A stretch of 64,000 nt of DNA, taken from contig NZ_PHHE01000001.1 in assembly GCF_002813455.1 (NCBI RefSeq), forward strand, positions 744,001 through 808,000, read 5' to 3'. The translations under genes were made by a program, and so were the position numbers. Within the stretch, counting starts at the first letter, position 1. Each line of letters begins with the position of its first letter. The DNA is from Pseudomonas baetica (lineage in GTDB: Bacteria; Pseudomonadota; Gammaproteobacteria; Pseudomonadales; Pseudomonadaceae). Positions 1 to 8,471 of the stretch are shown in pieces. The notes under the pieces were generated by a model, which ran no database searches, was not told the origin of the DNA, and was given only the letters and a program-made list of their open reading frames with translations.

Positions 1-20
1 GGTAAACCGCATTAAGGCGA

Positions 21-85
21 TTCGCGAGCAGGCTCGCTCCCACAGGAAATGCGCGATCTCTGTGGGAGCGAGCCTGCTCGCGAAG
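21..85. repeat. REP doublet (inverted pair)
   Basis: Two REP palindromes in opposite orientation (TTCGCGAGCAGGCTCGCTCCCACA and its inverse) flank a short spacer directly after the puuD stop codon. This is the common intergenic REP family of fluorescent pseudomonads and could form a hairpin in the puuD mRNA tail. Confidence 0.9.
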
Positions 86-95
86 CTTTTGTGGC

Positions 96-1409
96 TTAGT
101 TGGTCTGCGCTCCCTGCGCGATCCATGCACCGATCAGGTCACGTTCCTGCTGGGTCATCTGCGTGATGTTGCCCAGTGGCATGATCTGCGTGGTGATGGC
201 TTGCGCCTGGATGCGCGCCGCGTTCTGGCGGATCTGCTCAGGAGTGTCGAGCATCACACCGGCCGGAGCTGCGCTGAACAACGGGCTGGTCGGCTTGGCC
301 GAGTGACAAACTGTGCAACGCTCTTGAATCACGTTGTGCACTTTGTCGAAGCCTGGGCCGGCGTTGGAGGCTTGCGCCGGTGCTGCTGCAGGTTCGGCAG
401 GTGCAGCCGGTTGCGCCGCTTCAGCCGGTTTCAAGCCACCGCCCACTGCAGTTTCCGGCAAAGGCTGGTACTCGATTTTCGCTGGCGCCTTCGCCACTTC
501 CGGTGCGGTGGACATCGGCACAGGGCCGGTGACGTACGCCAGAGTGATCATGCCAACGGCTGCAACAGGCAAGGTCCAGGCGAACTTGTGGCTGTCGTGA
601 CGGGTGTTGAAGTAGTGACGCACCAACACTGCAAACACCGCGATCCCGGCCAGGATCAACCAGTTGTACTGGCTGCCGTAAGTGCTCGGGAAGTGGTTGC
701 TGATCATGATGAACAGCACCGGCAGGGTGAAGTAGTTGTTGTGACGCGAACGCAACAAGCCTTTGGCTGGCAGCGCCGGATCCGGCGTGCGGTTCTCGGC
801 AATCGCCGCGACCAGCGCGCGCTGTGCCGGCATGATGATGCGGAACACGTTGCCGACCATGATGGTGCCGATGATCGCGCCGACGTGCAGGTACGCACCA
901 CGACCGCTGAATACCTTGCTGAAGCCATACGCCGCGCCGATGATCAGCACGAACAGGATGAAACCGAGCAGGGCAGGGCGTTTGCCCAAGGCCGAGTCGC
1001 ACAGGAAGGAGTAGATGAACCAGCCGAGGAACAGCGAGCCGATACCGATGGCCACGCCTTCAGGGCCGCTCAGGGTGCTGCCCGGAGCCAGCAGGTAAAG
1101 CGTCGGGTTGTAGTAGAACACCACGCACAGCAGCGCGATCCCCGACAACCAGGTGAAATAGGCCTCCCATTTGAACCAGTGCAGGTTATCCGGCATGGTC
1201 GGTGGAGCCAGTTTGTATTTTTCCAGGTGATAGATCCCGCCGCCGTGGATCGCCCACAGATCACCGGCCAGACCGGTTTTCGGGTTGACGCGGTTGAGGT
1301 TGTTCTCCAGCCAGACGAAGTAGAACGACGCGCCGATCCAGGCCACGCCAGTGATCATGTGAACCCAGCGCACGCTCAGGTTCAGCCATTCCAACAGATG
1401 TGCTTCCAC
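96..1409 (-). CDS. puuD: PuuD: membrane urate oxidase with C-terminal cytochrome c domain
   Basis: 437 aa. It oxidises urate to 5-hydroxyisourate at the inner membrane and passes electrons to its own c-type haem. The N-terminal ~290 residues are hydrophobic with several membrane helices and begin with the family-typical region around RWVHMITGVAWIGASFYFVW. An Ala/Pro-rich linker (about 305-350) leads to a cytochrome c domain with the haem motif CTVCH near residue 367 and a likely axial Met in the QIMPLGN region. It is the last gene of the ureide run, after allA, and its product feeds UraH and UraD encoded nearby. The family was shown to be the missing urate oxidase in Pseudomonas-type genomes that lack soluble uricase. 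ATG start with no longer alternative. Confidence 0.93.
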   Translation of the reverse strand: MEAHLLEWLNLSVRWVHMITGVAWIGASFYFVWLENNLNRVNPKTGLAGDLWAIHGGGIYHLEKYKLAPPTMPDNLHWFKWEAYFTWLSGIALLCVVFYYNPTLYLLAPGSTLSGPEGVAIGIGSLFLGWFIYSFLCDSALGKRPALLGFILFVLIIGAAYGFSKVFSGRGAYLHVGAIIGTIMVGNVFRIIMPAQRALVAAIAENRTPDPALPAKGLLRSRHNNYFTLPVLFIMISNHFPSTYGSQYNWLILAGIAVFAVLVRHYFNTRHDSHKFAWTLPVAAVGMITLAYVTGPVPMSTAPEVAKAPAKIEYQPLPETAVGGGLKPAEAAQPAAPAEPAAAPAQASNAGPGFDKVHNVIQERCTVCHSAKPTSPLFSAAPAGVMLDTPEQIRQNAARIQAQAITTQIMPLGNITQMTQQERDLIGAWIAQGAQTN

Positions 1410-1460
1410 AGTCTTTACCTCTCGCCTGTCACCCTTGTTGTCGGGTGATCAGACCTTCTC

Positions 1461-1964
1461 TTATTGGTGGGGGGCGAGGATCAAACGCTCATCCTCTTTG
1501 AAAAAATGCTCATCGCAGTTATTGCCTGTGCCACTGCGATCAACCACCAGGAAGTCATCCCGCTTTTCGATCGTCAGCACCGGGTGGTGCCAGACGCCGC
1601 GATGGTAATTAATGCCCTGCCTGCCGTTGGTGACGAAGGCGCGGACCAAGCCTGATACAGGTTCATCGCCAAGTGGCGCGACCACGATCAGAAAGGGGTT
1701 GCCGAGCAGCGGAATGAAAGCCTGGCTGCCCAGCGGATGGCGTTCCAGCATGCAAACGGTCAGCGGCATGTCCTGCGCGTCGGCGCGGAAGATGCTAATG
1801 ATCGCGTTGTCCTCAGGCTGAGCGGTTTCGACCGTCGCCAGTTTATGGAAGCGCATGGTCGAACCGTTGTTGATCATGAAGTGATCGCTGCCGTCGGTTT
1901 CGATCACGTCACCGAAAGGGGCGAAGGCTTCTTTGGTCAGCGGTTCAATCTGTAGTGTGCGCAT
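1461..1964 (-). CDS. allA: AllA: ureidoglycolate lyase
   Basis: 167 aa. It cleaves ureidoglycolate, made by allantoicase, to glyoxylate and urea. The sequence starts MRTLQIEPLTKEAFAPFGDVIE, the usual AllA N-terminus, and contains the conserved stretch around FHKLATV and the NYHRGVWHHP segment near the C-terminus. The reading frame is open further upstream to 2042, but those 26 codons translate the REP doublet at 2007-2072; the ATG at 1962-1964, preceded by an AAGAA-type ribosome site, is the likely start. It lies between alc and puuD on the same strand. Confidence 0.93.
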   Translation of the reverse strand: MRTLQIEPLTKEAFAPFGDVIETDGSDHFMINNGSTMRFHKLATVETAQPEDNAIISIFRADAQDMPLTVCMLERHPLGSQAFIPLLGNPFLIVVAPLGDEPVSGLVRAFVTNGRQGINYHRGVWHHPVLTIEKRDDFLVVDRSGTGNNCDEHFFKEDERLILAPHQ

Positions 1965-2006
1965 GCTGTTCTTCTTATCCGGATTCTGTGTTGACTGTTT
2001 TGATGC

Positions 2007-2072
2007 CTTCGCGAGCAGGCTCGCTCCCACAGGGGATTTCATTCTAAATGTGGGAGCGAGCCTGCTCGCGAA
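2007..2072. repeat. REP doublet between alc and allA
   Basis: Inverted pair of REP palindromes (CTTCGCGAGCAGGCTCGCTCC and its inverse) separated by a short A/T-rich spacer, inside the ureide gene run. Confidence 0.9.
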
Positions 2073-2084
2073 TGGTTTCAGCGC

Positions 2085-3080
2085 TTACTTAGCGACCTTA
2101 CCCAGTACGCGCAGGCGGCTCACACCACCATCCGGGAACACGTTCAGACGGATGTGAGTGATCGGGCCTAGCGCCTTGATCTGCTCGACGAAGGTGTGTT
2201 CGGCGTGCATTTCCAGCTTCTGGCTCGGCAGCAGTTCGCGCCAGAACAGCGACTGGGTTTCGATCTGGCTGTCGGTGCCGCCCTTCACGAAGGCACCCTG
2301 GATCGAGCAAGTGTCCGGGTAGTTGCCCTTGAAGTGGAGGGTGTCGACAACGATTTTTTCGATCTCGCCCGGGTGGCCCAGCGCGACGATTACCCAGTCA
2401 TTGCCTGGTGTGCGACGACGGGCAGTTTCCCAGCCGTCGCCCATGTTGATGCCACGGCCCGGGTTGAGGATGTTGCTCATGCGGCCAAAGTGTTCGTCGG
2501 AGCAGGCCAGCGCACGGCCACCGTTGAGGGCGGCAGCGAGGTCAACCTGTTCGTTGTCGCCAACTGCCGACCAGTCACGGAACGGAATGCCGTACACGCG
2601 CAGACGGGCCACGCCGCCGTCCGGGTAGATGTTGAAGCGCAGGTGGCTGAAGGCTTTGTCGTTGCTGATTTCGTGGTAGTGGTGGCTGTTGCCTTGCAGC
2701 TCGACGGCCGACAGCACTTCAGTCCACTGGGTGTTTTCGTCAGGCTCGCCCGAGGCCAGGAAGCACGCTTCCAGCGAGGCCGATGGCGGGAAGTTGCCGG
2801 TGAAGAATGAAGTGTCGATGTCCACGCCTTTGATCGAGCCCGGTACGCCCAGACGGATTACGGCGCTGTCGAAGCCTTCGAAGCGCTTGCGGCGCGATTC
2901 CCAGCCGTCCATCCACTTGCCGTTGTCATCGAACACGCCCTCCTTCCATACGGCCGGGGTCGGCTGAAACAGACGATTGGCGTCTGCGAACCAGTCATCG
3001 GTGACCGAGATGATTTTGGTGCCCAGACGGGCATCGGCCAGGTTGACGAACTTCTCGAAAGGTACGGCGTAAGCTTTCAT
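2085..3080 (-). CDS. alc: Alc: allantoicase
   Basis: 331 aa. It hydrolyses allantoate to ureidoglycolate and urea. The protein is two repeats of the allantoicase fold: each half carries the paired features W-E-(S/T)-RR (WESRKRFEG near 60 and [10 protein letters not shown] near 218), a G-x-VD-T segment ([29 protein letters not shown]) and an R-L-N-(I/V)-(Y/F)-PDGG(V)-x-R-L-R-V segment. Length and ATG start fit the family. It is followed by a REP doublet and allA, and preceded by uraD, consistent with stepwise allantoin breakdown. Confidence 0.95.
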   Translation of the reverse strand: MKAYAVPFEKFVNLADARLGTKIISVTDDWFADANRLFQPTPAVWKEGVFDDNGKWMDGWESRRKRFEGFDSAVIRLGVPGSIKGVDIDTSFFTGNFPPSASLEACFLASGEPDENTQWTEVLSAVELQGNSHHYHEISNDKAFSHLRFNIYPDGGVARLRVYGIPFRDWSAVGDNEQVDLAAALNGGRALACSDEHFGRMSNILNPGRGINMGDGWETARRRTPGNDWVIVALGHPGEIEKIVVDTLHFKGNYPDTCSIQGAFVKGGTDSQIETQSLFWRELLPSQKLEMHAEHTFVEQIKALGPITHIRLNVFPDGGVSRLRVLGKVAK

Positions 3081-3167
3081 TCTTCTTGTCTGCCTTTAAA
3101 TAAGTGGCTTGGGATGCTTGCGAGGCCCTGGGCGTTCTCCGCGTTTGACACGCTCGGGCCATGCTCG

Positions 3168-3683
3168 CTAGAGAGTCAGTAAACGGAACAGGGCGATCTT
3201 GTTGATCTCCGCCAGCGCGCATTTGAACTCGGTGTCTTGCGAGTTGTGAATGCGCGTTTCGAACGCCGCGAGGATCTGATGCCGGTTGCTGCCTTTTACC
3301 GCCATGATGAAGGGAAACTTGAACTTGGCTTTGTAGGCGTCGTTCAGCTCGGTGAAGCGCGAAAACTCTTCGGCCGTGCATTGGTGAATACCGGCGCCAG
3401 CCTGTTCATTGGTGCTGGCTTCGGTCAGTTGGCCCTGGACGGCAGCTTTGCCGGCCAGGTCCGGGTGAGCGTTGATCAGGGCAAGCTGGCTTGCGTGATC
3501 GGCGCTCAACAGGATGTCGCTCATGCGCTGGTGCAGGGTTTCGATCTCGTCGATCGAGGCATCTGCGCCCAGGTCGTAGGCCTTCTCGGCCACCCATGGC
3601 GAATGTTCGTAGATGTCGGCGAAAGCGTTGACGAAAGCGTCGCGGCTCAGGGTCGACGGTTGCAGGGTTTGAAAGCGGCTCAT
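3168..3683 (-). CDS. uraD: UraD: OHCU decarboxylase
   Basis: 171 aa. It decarboxylates 2-oxo-4-hydroxy-4-carboxy-5-ureidoimidazoline to (S)-allantoin, following UraH. It begins MSRFQTLQPSTLSRDAFV and contains the signature HPDLAGKAAVQGQLTEAS with the downstream stretch FPFIMAVKGSNRHQILAAFE, both diagnostic of the family. The open frame extends to 3752, but the ATG at 3681-3683 overlaps the puuE stop codon as ATGA, so translation is probably coupled to puuE and this start is preferred. Confidence 0.94.
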   Translation of the reverse strand: MSRFQTLQPSTLSRDAFVNAFADIYEHSPWVAEKAYDLGADASIDEIETLHQRMSDILLSADHASQLALINAHPDLAGKAAVQGQLTEASTNEQAGAGIHQCTAEEFSRFTELNDAYKAKFKFPFIMAVKGSNRHQILAAFETRIHNSQDTEFKCALAEINKIALFRLLTL

Positions 3684-4606
3684 TTTGCGGCCCCTTGGTA
3701 CGGCTGGGTTTCGTGCCAGTGGCGCGCGATGTCGACGCGACGGCTGAACCACACCTGTTCATGACTTTTGGCGTATTCGATAAAGCGTTTAAGCGAAGCG
3801 AGACGACCCGGACGGCCGATCAGGCGGCAGTGCAGACCGATCGAGAGCATCTTCGGCGCTTCGGCACCTTCGGCGTAGAGCACGTCGAACGCGTCTTTGA
3901 GGTATTCGAAGAAGTCGTCGCCCTTGTTGAAACCCTGCACTTGTGTGAAGCGCATGTCGTTGGTGTCGAGGGTGTACGGGATCACCAGGTGCGGCTTGCC
4001 GGTCGGGTTGTTCGGTTCCCAGTAGGGCAGGTCGTCGTCGTAGGTGTCGCAGTCGTAGAGGAAACCACCTTCTTCCATGACCAGGCGACGGGTGTTCGGG
4101 CCGGTGCGGCCGGTGTACCAGCCCAGTGGGCGCTCGCCGGTCAGTTCGGTGAGGATGCGGATCGCTTCGAGCATGTGCTCGCGTTCCTGCGCTTCGTCCA
4201 TGTACTGGTAGTCGATCCAGCGGTAGCCGTGGCTGCAGATCTCGTGGCCGGCATCGACCATCGCACGGATCACGTCCGGGTGGCGCTGAGCGGCCATGGC
4301 CACGGCGAAGATAGTCAGCGGAATGTCGAATTCCTTGAACAGTTTCAGGATCCGCCAGACGCCGGCGCGGCTGCCATACTCGTAAAGCGATTCCATGCTC
4401 ATGTTGCGCGCGCCTTGCAGCGGCTGGGCAGCAACCATTTCAGAGAGGAAGGCTTCGGATTCTTTGTCGCCGTGCAAAATGTTGCGCTCGCCGCCTTCTT
4501 CGTAATTGAGTACGAAGGACAGGGCGATGCGCGCATTGCCCGGCCAGTGTGGGTGAGGAGGGTTACTGCCGTAACCGATCAGGTCGCGTGGGTAGTCAGC
4601 GCTCAC
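3680..4606 (-). CDS. puuE: PuuE: cofactor-independent allantoinase
   Basis: 308 aa from a GTG start (4604-4606) preceded by GAAGGAAGAC; earlier in-frame codons reach 4753 but lie in promoter DNA. It hydrolyses allantoin to allantoate. PuuE is a polysaccharide-deacetylase-fold (NodB-like) enzyme: the family N-terminus SADYPRDLIGYGSNPPHPHW, the LNYEEGGERN segment, the SHGYRWIDYQ motif and the YTGRTGPNTRRL stretch are all present. Its length equals that known for Pseudomonas PuuE. It heads the run puuE-uraD-alc-allA-puuD, with palindromic candidate operators upstream. Confidence 0.95.
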   Translation of the reverse strand: MSADYPRDLIGYGSNPPHPHWPGNARIALSFVLNYEEGGERNILHGDKESEAFLSEMVAAQPLQGARNMSMESLYEYGSRAGVWRILKLFKEFDIPLTIFAVAMAAQRHPDVIRAMVDAGHEICSHGYRWIDYQYMDEAQEREHMLEAIRILTELTGERPLGWYTGRTGPNTRRLVMEEGGFLYDCDTYDDDLPYWEPNNPTGKPHLVIPYTLDTNDMRFTQVQGFNKGDDFFEYLKDAFDVLYAEGAEAPKMLSIGLHCRLIGRPGRLASLKRFIEYAKSHEQVWFSRRVDIARHWHETQPYQGAAK

Positions 4607-4691
4607 TGCAGTCTTCCTTCTTGTTCGTTGACAGATATTACGTGGCGGCCTGGCGGTGAGTGTGCAGGCTGGCGTCACAGCGATGGGCTGA

Positions 4692-4701
4692 TTGTATACA
4701 A
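4692..4701. promoter_or_regulatory. Palindromic operator candidate TTGTATACAA (puuE side)
   Basis: Perfect 10-bp palindrome 86 bp upstream of the puuE GTG. The TTGTnTACAA form is typical of FCD-type GntR regulators. A matching site occurs near uraH and in front of the NCS2 permease. Confidence 0.5.
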
Positions 4702-4897
4702 CTTTATTCGCAATTTGTAAGCCTGATTTTTTGCATTTTTCACCGACTGTCATCTTTTGCTGCTAATGGCGTGAGCCTGCAAGAAACCTGCCTGAACAGT
4801 CAGCTAATGGCTGGGAGGTTCAATGTTCAGCTGCTTGAGGGGCAGATCGGCAGTAAATGCCCGGATGGCGGGGGCGGTGTGAAAAATGTCGTTTTTA

Positions 4898-4907
4898 TTG
4901 TGTACAA
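4898..4907. promoter_or_regulatory. Operator candidate TTGTGTACAA (uraH side)
   Basis: Same core as the site at 4692 with one mismatch to perfect symmetry, 131 bp upstream of the uraH start and identical in all ten bases to the site upstream of the purine permease. Confidence 0.5.
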
Positions 4908-5038
4908 TTTTTTTGAAAAGTGTCTTAATCAGTCGCTCGCCGCAGCTTTTCGTGCTCCGAATCGGTGCGGTCTCCTTTTCAACTGACTTCGGGAGGCGCG
5001 AAGTCTGACTGCTCCATGCAGGCAGGCGCGCAGAATCA

Positions 5039-5392
5039 ATGGGACGTTTGACTACACACGTTTTGGACGCTGCACACGGTTGCCCGGGCAGCTCGATCAA
5101 GGTCGAGCTGTACCGCGTTGAAGGTTCGCACCTGGAATTGGTCGCCAGTGCGATAACCAACAGCGATGGCCGGGTCGATGCGCCGCTGCTGCAAGGCGAT
5201 GACTACCGTACCGGGGTCTATCAGGTGCAGTTCCACGCCGGCGATTACTACCGCGCTCGTGGTGTGCAACTGCCGGAGCCGGCATTTCTGGATGTGGTGG
5301 TGCTGCGCTTCGGCATCTCTGCCGAGCAGGATCACTACCACGTGCCACTGTTGATCTCGCCTTACAGCTATTCCACGTACCGGGGCAGCTGA
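5039..5392 (+). CDS. uraH: UraH: 5-hydroxyisourate hydrolase (transthyretin-like)
   Basis: 117 aa. It hydrolyses 5-hydroxyisourate, the PuuD product, to OHCU for UraD. It has the transthyretin-like hydrolase landmarks: N-terminal LTTHVLDAAHGCPG with a catalytic His, the R in the LYRVEG strand region, and the C-terminal tetrapeptide YRGS that separates HIU hydrolases from transthyretins. It is transcribed divergently from puuE and ends in a strong terminator. Confidence 0.95.
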   Translation: MGRLTTHVLDAAHGCPGSSIKVELYRVEGSHLELVASAITNSDGRVDAPLLQGDDYRTGVYQVQFHAGDYYRARGVQLPEPAFLDVVVLRFGISAEQDHYHVPLLISPYSYSTYRGS

Positions 5393-5451
5393 CCCCCAAG
5401 CAGCTGCCCCTTACCGGGAAGCGACTGCGCATATAGCTTCTTTGGTCTTTC

Positions 5452-5477
5452 GCCCGCTCACACTGCGGGCTTTTTTT
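5452..5477 (+). terminator. Rho-independent terminator of uraH
   Basis: GCCCGC / GCGGGC stem with a 7-base loop followed by seven T residues. Confidence 0.85.
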
Positions 5478-5510
5478 CGTCCTTGAGAAAGTGGTGTCTG
5501 GTCTGATGCC

Positions 5511-5577
5511 TTCGCGAGCAAGCCCGCTCCCACAGGTGGAACGCATTCCAAATGTGGGAGCGGGCTTGCTCGCGAAG
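5511..5577. repeat. REP doublet
   Basis: Inverted pair of TTCGCGAGCAAGCCCGCTCC palindromes with a short spacer, between the convergent uraH and lysE-family genes. Confidence 0.9.
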
Positions 5578-5586
5578 CTTTGGCTT

Positions 5587-6213
5587 TTAGCGGCTCAACA
5601 GCGACGCAGCGCCGGCACCACTGAACAACCCGGCACTCACCCGGTTGAACCAGCTCTGCCCCTTGCCGCTGCGCAGATACCGCGCCGCACCATGCGCGCC
5701 CAGCCCGTAAGCCAGCTTGCAGCACAGGTCGAGCACCACCCAGGTGACAATCATGATCAGCAACTGCGGCAGGAAGGGCTGTTGCGCGCTGAGGAATTGC
5801 GGCAGGAACGCGGCGAAGAACAGGATGTCTTTCGGGTTGCTCGCGCCCAGTACGAAGGCTCGACCAAACAGCGTGCGAAAGCGGGGTACCGGCGCGGCCT
5901 CAGGTACTTCGGGGCCCACCGATGGCTGGCGTGATTGCTGCCAGCTCTGCCAGGCGAGATAGAACAGGTACAGCGCACCGACGATCTTCAGGGCGCTGAA
6001 CAATTGCTCCGAGGCCAACAACAAGGCACCCAGCCCCAGCGCCGATGCACTGAGCAGGCAGATCGACGCAATCACGCCGCCGAGAAACGCCGGGTAAGAA
6101 CGGCGCAAACCGTAATTCAGGCTGTTGCTGATCATCAACAACGACAGCGGCCCCGGAATCAGGATCACTACCAATGCAGCGCCACTGAACAGCAGCCAGG
6201 TTTCCAGACTCAT
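5587..6213 (-). CDS. LysE/RhtB-family amino-acid exporter
   Basis: 208 aa inner-membrane protein with about six hydrophobic segments. It starts MSLETWLLFSGAALVVILIPGP; the IPGP segment in the first helix and the later GASNPKDILFFAAFLPQF stretch are typical of LysE/RhtB threonine and lysine exporters. An in-frame ATG at 6240 gives nine more residues, but AGGAG lies 7 bases before the ATG at 6211-6213, so the shorter form is chosen. The substrate cannot be inferred. It sits downstream of the purine permease on the same strand, separated by a terminator, so it is probably a separate unit. Confidence 0.88.
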   Translation of the reverse strand: MSLETWLLFSGAALVVILIPGPLSLLMISNSLNYGLRRSYPAFLGGVIASICLLSASALGLGALLLASEQLFSALKIVGALYLFYLAWQSWQQSRQPSVGPEVPEAAPVPRFRTLFGRAFVLGASNPKDILFFAAFLPQFLSAQQPFLPQLLIMIVTWVVLDLCCKLAYGLGAHGAARYLRSGKGQSWFNRVSAGLFSGAGAASLLSR

Positions 6214-6246
6214 CACTCGCTCCTTTTTTGTTGTACTCAAGAATGT

Positions 6247-6276
6247 GCAAAAGCCCCACCCGCGAGGGTGAGGCCG
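6247..6276 (-). terminator. Terminator of the NCS2 permease gene
   Basis: On the minus strand a GCCTCACCC / GGGTGGGGC stem with a TCGC loop is followed by TTTT, 26 bp beyond the permease stop codon. Confidence 0.7.
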
Positions 6277-6301
6277 TTTTGAAGCTTGAACCGCGTGACG
6301 C

Positions 6302-7651
6302 TTACAAGAAGATGAACTTGGCGATGAAGATCGCGCAGAGCACCCACAGGCTGACGGAAATCTCTTTGTACTTGCCGGTACCGGCCTTCAACGCCACGTA
6401 GGTGATAAAGCCCAACGCGATGCCATCGGCGACCGAAAAGGTCAGCGGCATCATGATTGCCGTGACGATCGCCGGAATGGCATCAGTGGCTTCGTCCCAC
6501 TCGATGTGGGCCATGCCGCCCATCATCAGCATCGCAACGTAGATCAGTGCACCGGCAGTGGCATACGCGGGAATCATGCCGGCCAGCGGTGCAAAAAACA
6601 TCGCCGCTATAAATAGCACACCTACGGTGACTGCGGTAAGACCAGTCCGACCACCAGCGGCCACCCCGGCAGCACTTTCGACATAGCTTGTTACTGGAGG
6701 AACACCAACCACGGCGCCGAAGACACTGGACGCACTGTCGGCTTTCATCGCGCGGGAGAGGTTTTCGATACGGCCGTCAGCGTTGACCAGATTGGCGCGC
6801 TGGGCGACGCCCATCAGGGTGCCGGCGGTGTCGAACATGTGCACAAAGAGGAACGCGAGCACCACACTGATCATGCTGACGTTGAACACGCCGGCCACGT
6901 TCATCGCCATGAAGGTCGGCGCCAGGCTTGGCGGGGTCGACATGATCCCTTCGTAGTGCACGATGCCCAGGCCCCAACCGGCCAGAGTCACCGTGATGAT
7001 GCTGATGAGGATCGCGCCGAACACCTTGTGATAGCTGAGGATCGCGATCATCAGAAAGCAGATGGCCGCCAGCAGCGGGCCGGGTTCGCGCAAGGAACCG
7101 AGTTTGATCAGGGTGGCCGGGCTATCGACGACGATGCCGGCGGTTTTCAGGCCAATCAGCCCGAGGAACAGACCGACCCCCGCGCCCATCGCATAGCGCA
7201 GGCTGACCGGAATACTGTTGAGCAGCCATTCGCGAATCCGCGAGAACGTCAGGATCATGAACAGTACGCCTGAGACGAACACCGCGCCGAGCGCGGTTTC
7301 CCAGTTGTAGCCCATGGTGCCGACCACGGTGTAGGTGAAGAACGCGTTAAGCCCCATGCCCGGTGCCAGGCCCACCGGCCAGTTGGCGTACAGGCCCATC
7401 AACAGGCAGCCCAGCGCCGCGGCGATACAGGTGGCGACGAAGGCTGCACCGTGATCGATCCCGGCATCGGCCATGATGTTCGGGTTGACGAAGATGATGT
7501 AGGCCATGGTGATGAAGGTTGTCAGACCGGCAATCAGCTCGGTCTTCACCGTGGTGCCATGCAAGCTGAGTTTAAACAGGCGCTCCAGCAGGCCAGTGCG
7601 TAGTGGCGGCGAGAGATCCAGCGTCGATGCTTCGGATTTGCGGCTTTCCAC
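6302..7651 (-). CDS. NCS2-family purine permease (AzgA/PbuG type)
   Basis: 449 aa, probably the importer of hypoxanthine, adenine, guanine or xanthine at the inner membrane. About 12-14 hydrophobic segments are visible. The AzgA subgroup features are present: ELIAGLTTFITMAYIIFVNP near residue 38, PGMGLNAFF near 96, and VPPVTSYVESAAGVAAGGRTGLTAV near 320, the substrate-binding region. A GTG start (7649-7651) has AGGAG 7 bases upstream. Its promoter carries a TTGTGTACAA site identical to that near uraH, tying it to the ureide operon, plus a TetR-like palindrome. Confidence 0.9.
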   Translation of the reverse strand: MESRKSEASTLDLSPPLRTGLLERLFKLSLHGTTVKTELIAGLTTFITMAYIIFVNPNIMADAGIDHGAAFVATCIAAALGCLLMGLYANWPVGLAPGMGLNAFFTYTVVGTMGYNWETALGAVFVSGVLFMILTFSRIREWLLNSIPVSLRYAMGAGVGLFLGLIGLKTAGIVVDSPATLIKLGSLREPGPLLAAICFLMIAILSYHKVFGAILISIITVTLAGWGLGIVHYEGIMSTPPSLAPTFMAMNVAGVFNVSMISVVLAFLFVHMFDTAGTLMGVAQRANLVNADGRIENLSRAMKADSASSVFGAVVGVPPVTSYVESAAGVAAGGRTGLTAVTVGVLFIAAMFFAPLAGMIPAYATAGALIYVAMLMMGGMAHIEWDEATDAIPAIVTAIMMPLTFSVADGIALGFITYVALKAGTGKYKEISVSLWVLCAIFIAKFIFL

Positions 7652-7740
7652 AGCGAGTACTCCTCAAGAGTTTTATTGTTATTTCCAGGGCCGGACCCAT
7701 GAGGGGTGGCAGCGGCCCTTTGAGGCATACGCGAATTTGT

Positions 7741-7754
7741 TGACCGATCGGTCA
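7741..7754. promoter_or_regulatory. TetR-type palindrome TGACCGATCGGTCA
   Basis: Perfect 14-bp palindrome 90 bp upstream of the permease start. The TTGACC...GGTCA form resembles operators of TetR-family repressors such as RutR. No TetR gene is in the window. Confidence 0.45.
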
Positions 7755-7781
7755 GGAACTCGCACGCTGTGGATTATGCTT

Positions 7782-7791
7782 TTGTGTACAA
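7782..7791. promoter_or_regulatory. Operator candidate TTGTGTACAA (permease promoter)
   Basis: Third copy of the ureide-locus palindrome, 131 bp upstream of the NCS2 permease start codon. Confidence 0.5.
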
Positions 7792-7863
7792 ATAAAGCAA
7801 ATATTGTTTTTGATTTTGTTTACGAAAGGTCCGTCGATAGGGATATATCGCCTGTTCGGACGC

Positions 7864-7930
7864 CTTCGCGAGCAAGCCCGTTCCCACATTTGAAATGCGT
7901 TCCCCTGTGGGAGGGGGCTTGCTCCCGAAG
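7864..7930. repeat. Degenerate REP doublet
   Basis: Inverted pair of REP palindromes with several differences from the others in the window (GTTCCCAC, GAGGGGGCTTGCTCCCG), next to the marR stop codon. Confidence 0.8.
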
Positions 7931-7942
7931 AGGCCAGTCCAG

Positions 7943-8407
7943 TCAATCGAGATGTGCCTGACTCTCACCCAAGGCCAGATTCACCGCCAACCATCCATTC
8001 ACCGCCGTCTCCCCAGCCTCGGCAAACACCCGCTCCAGCAACTTCACCTGCTCACGGCGCAACGCCTGCTCAAACTTCGCCCCTTCGGCCGTCAACTCCA
8101 GCAGCCGCTTACGCTTATCCGCCTGTGACGCCACGCTGTCGACCAGATGCATTTCCTGCAACTGGCGCAGCGGCATGTTCAGCGCTTGCTTGCTCACCCC
8201 GAGCAAAGCCAGCAGCTCCTTCACACTCAAATTCGGATAACGGGCGATGAAAAACACAATCCGCTGATGCACCCGCGACAAGCCGCGGCGCTCCAGCATT
8301 TCATCAGCCTTGGCGGTGAAGGCCTGGTAGCCGAAGAAAAACGCTTCCATGGCCTGTTGCTGACTGCTGGGGTTTTTAAGGTCAAGCATGTTGACGTACT
8401 CGCTCAA
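7943..8407 (-). CDS. MarR-family transcriptional regulator
   Basis: 154 aa, a winged-helix dimer-type repressor. The central region RIVFFIARYPNLSVKELLALLGVSKQALNMPLRQLQEMHLV (about 50-90) is the helix-turn-helix with the wing region VASQADKRKRLLELTAEG after it. A second ATG lies at residue 7 (8389). It is divergent from an aminotransferase gene, and an inverted repeat in the 64-bp gap is a plausible operator, so it probably controls itself and the aminotransferase. The ligand is unknown. Confidence 0.88.
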   Translation of the reverse strand: MSEYVNMLDLKNPSSQQQAMEAFFFGYQAFTAKADEMLERRGLSRVHQRIVFFIARYPNLSVKELLALLGVSKQALNMPLRQLQEMHLVDSVASQADKRKRLLELTAEGAKFEQALRREQVKLLERVFAEAGETAVNGWLAVNLALGESQAHLD

Positions 8408-8421
8408 GCTGGCGTAATTTC

Positions 8422-8438
8422 AGTCAACCAGTTTGACT
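8422..8438. promoter_or_regulatory. Inverted repeat AGTCAA-N5-TTGACT, likely MarR operator
   Basis: Perfect 6-bp inverted repeat centred between the divergent marR-type and aminotransferase genes. Confidence 0.5.
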
Positions 8439-8471
8439 TATTTTTCACATGCCTCGCCACCGGTGACTTCC

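Larger units (their letters stand above)
4607..5038. promoter_or_regulatory. Divergent promoter region between puuE and uraH
   Basis: 432 bp without a convincing gene. It holds two TTGT(A/G)TACAA palindromes (separate entries) about 200 bp apart, one nearer puuE and one nearer uraH. The bases around the palindromes are AT-rich compared with neighbouring genes, as expected for promoter DNA. Confidence 0.6.

Noticed and set aside
1965..2042. N-terminal extension of AllA
   Set aside because: The extra codons translate the REP doublet (SPVGASLLAKAS); the ATG at 1964 has a ribosome site and the family-typical start.
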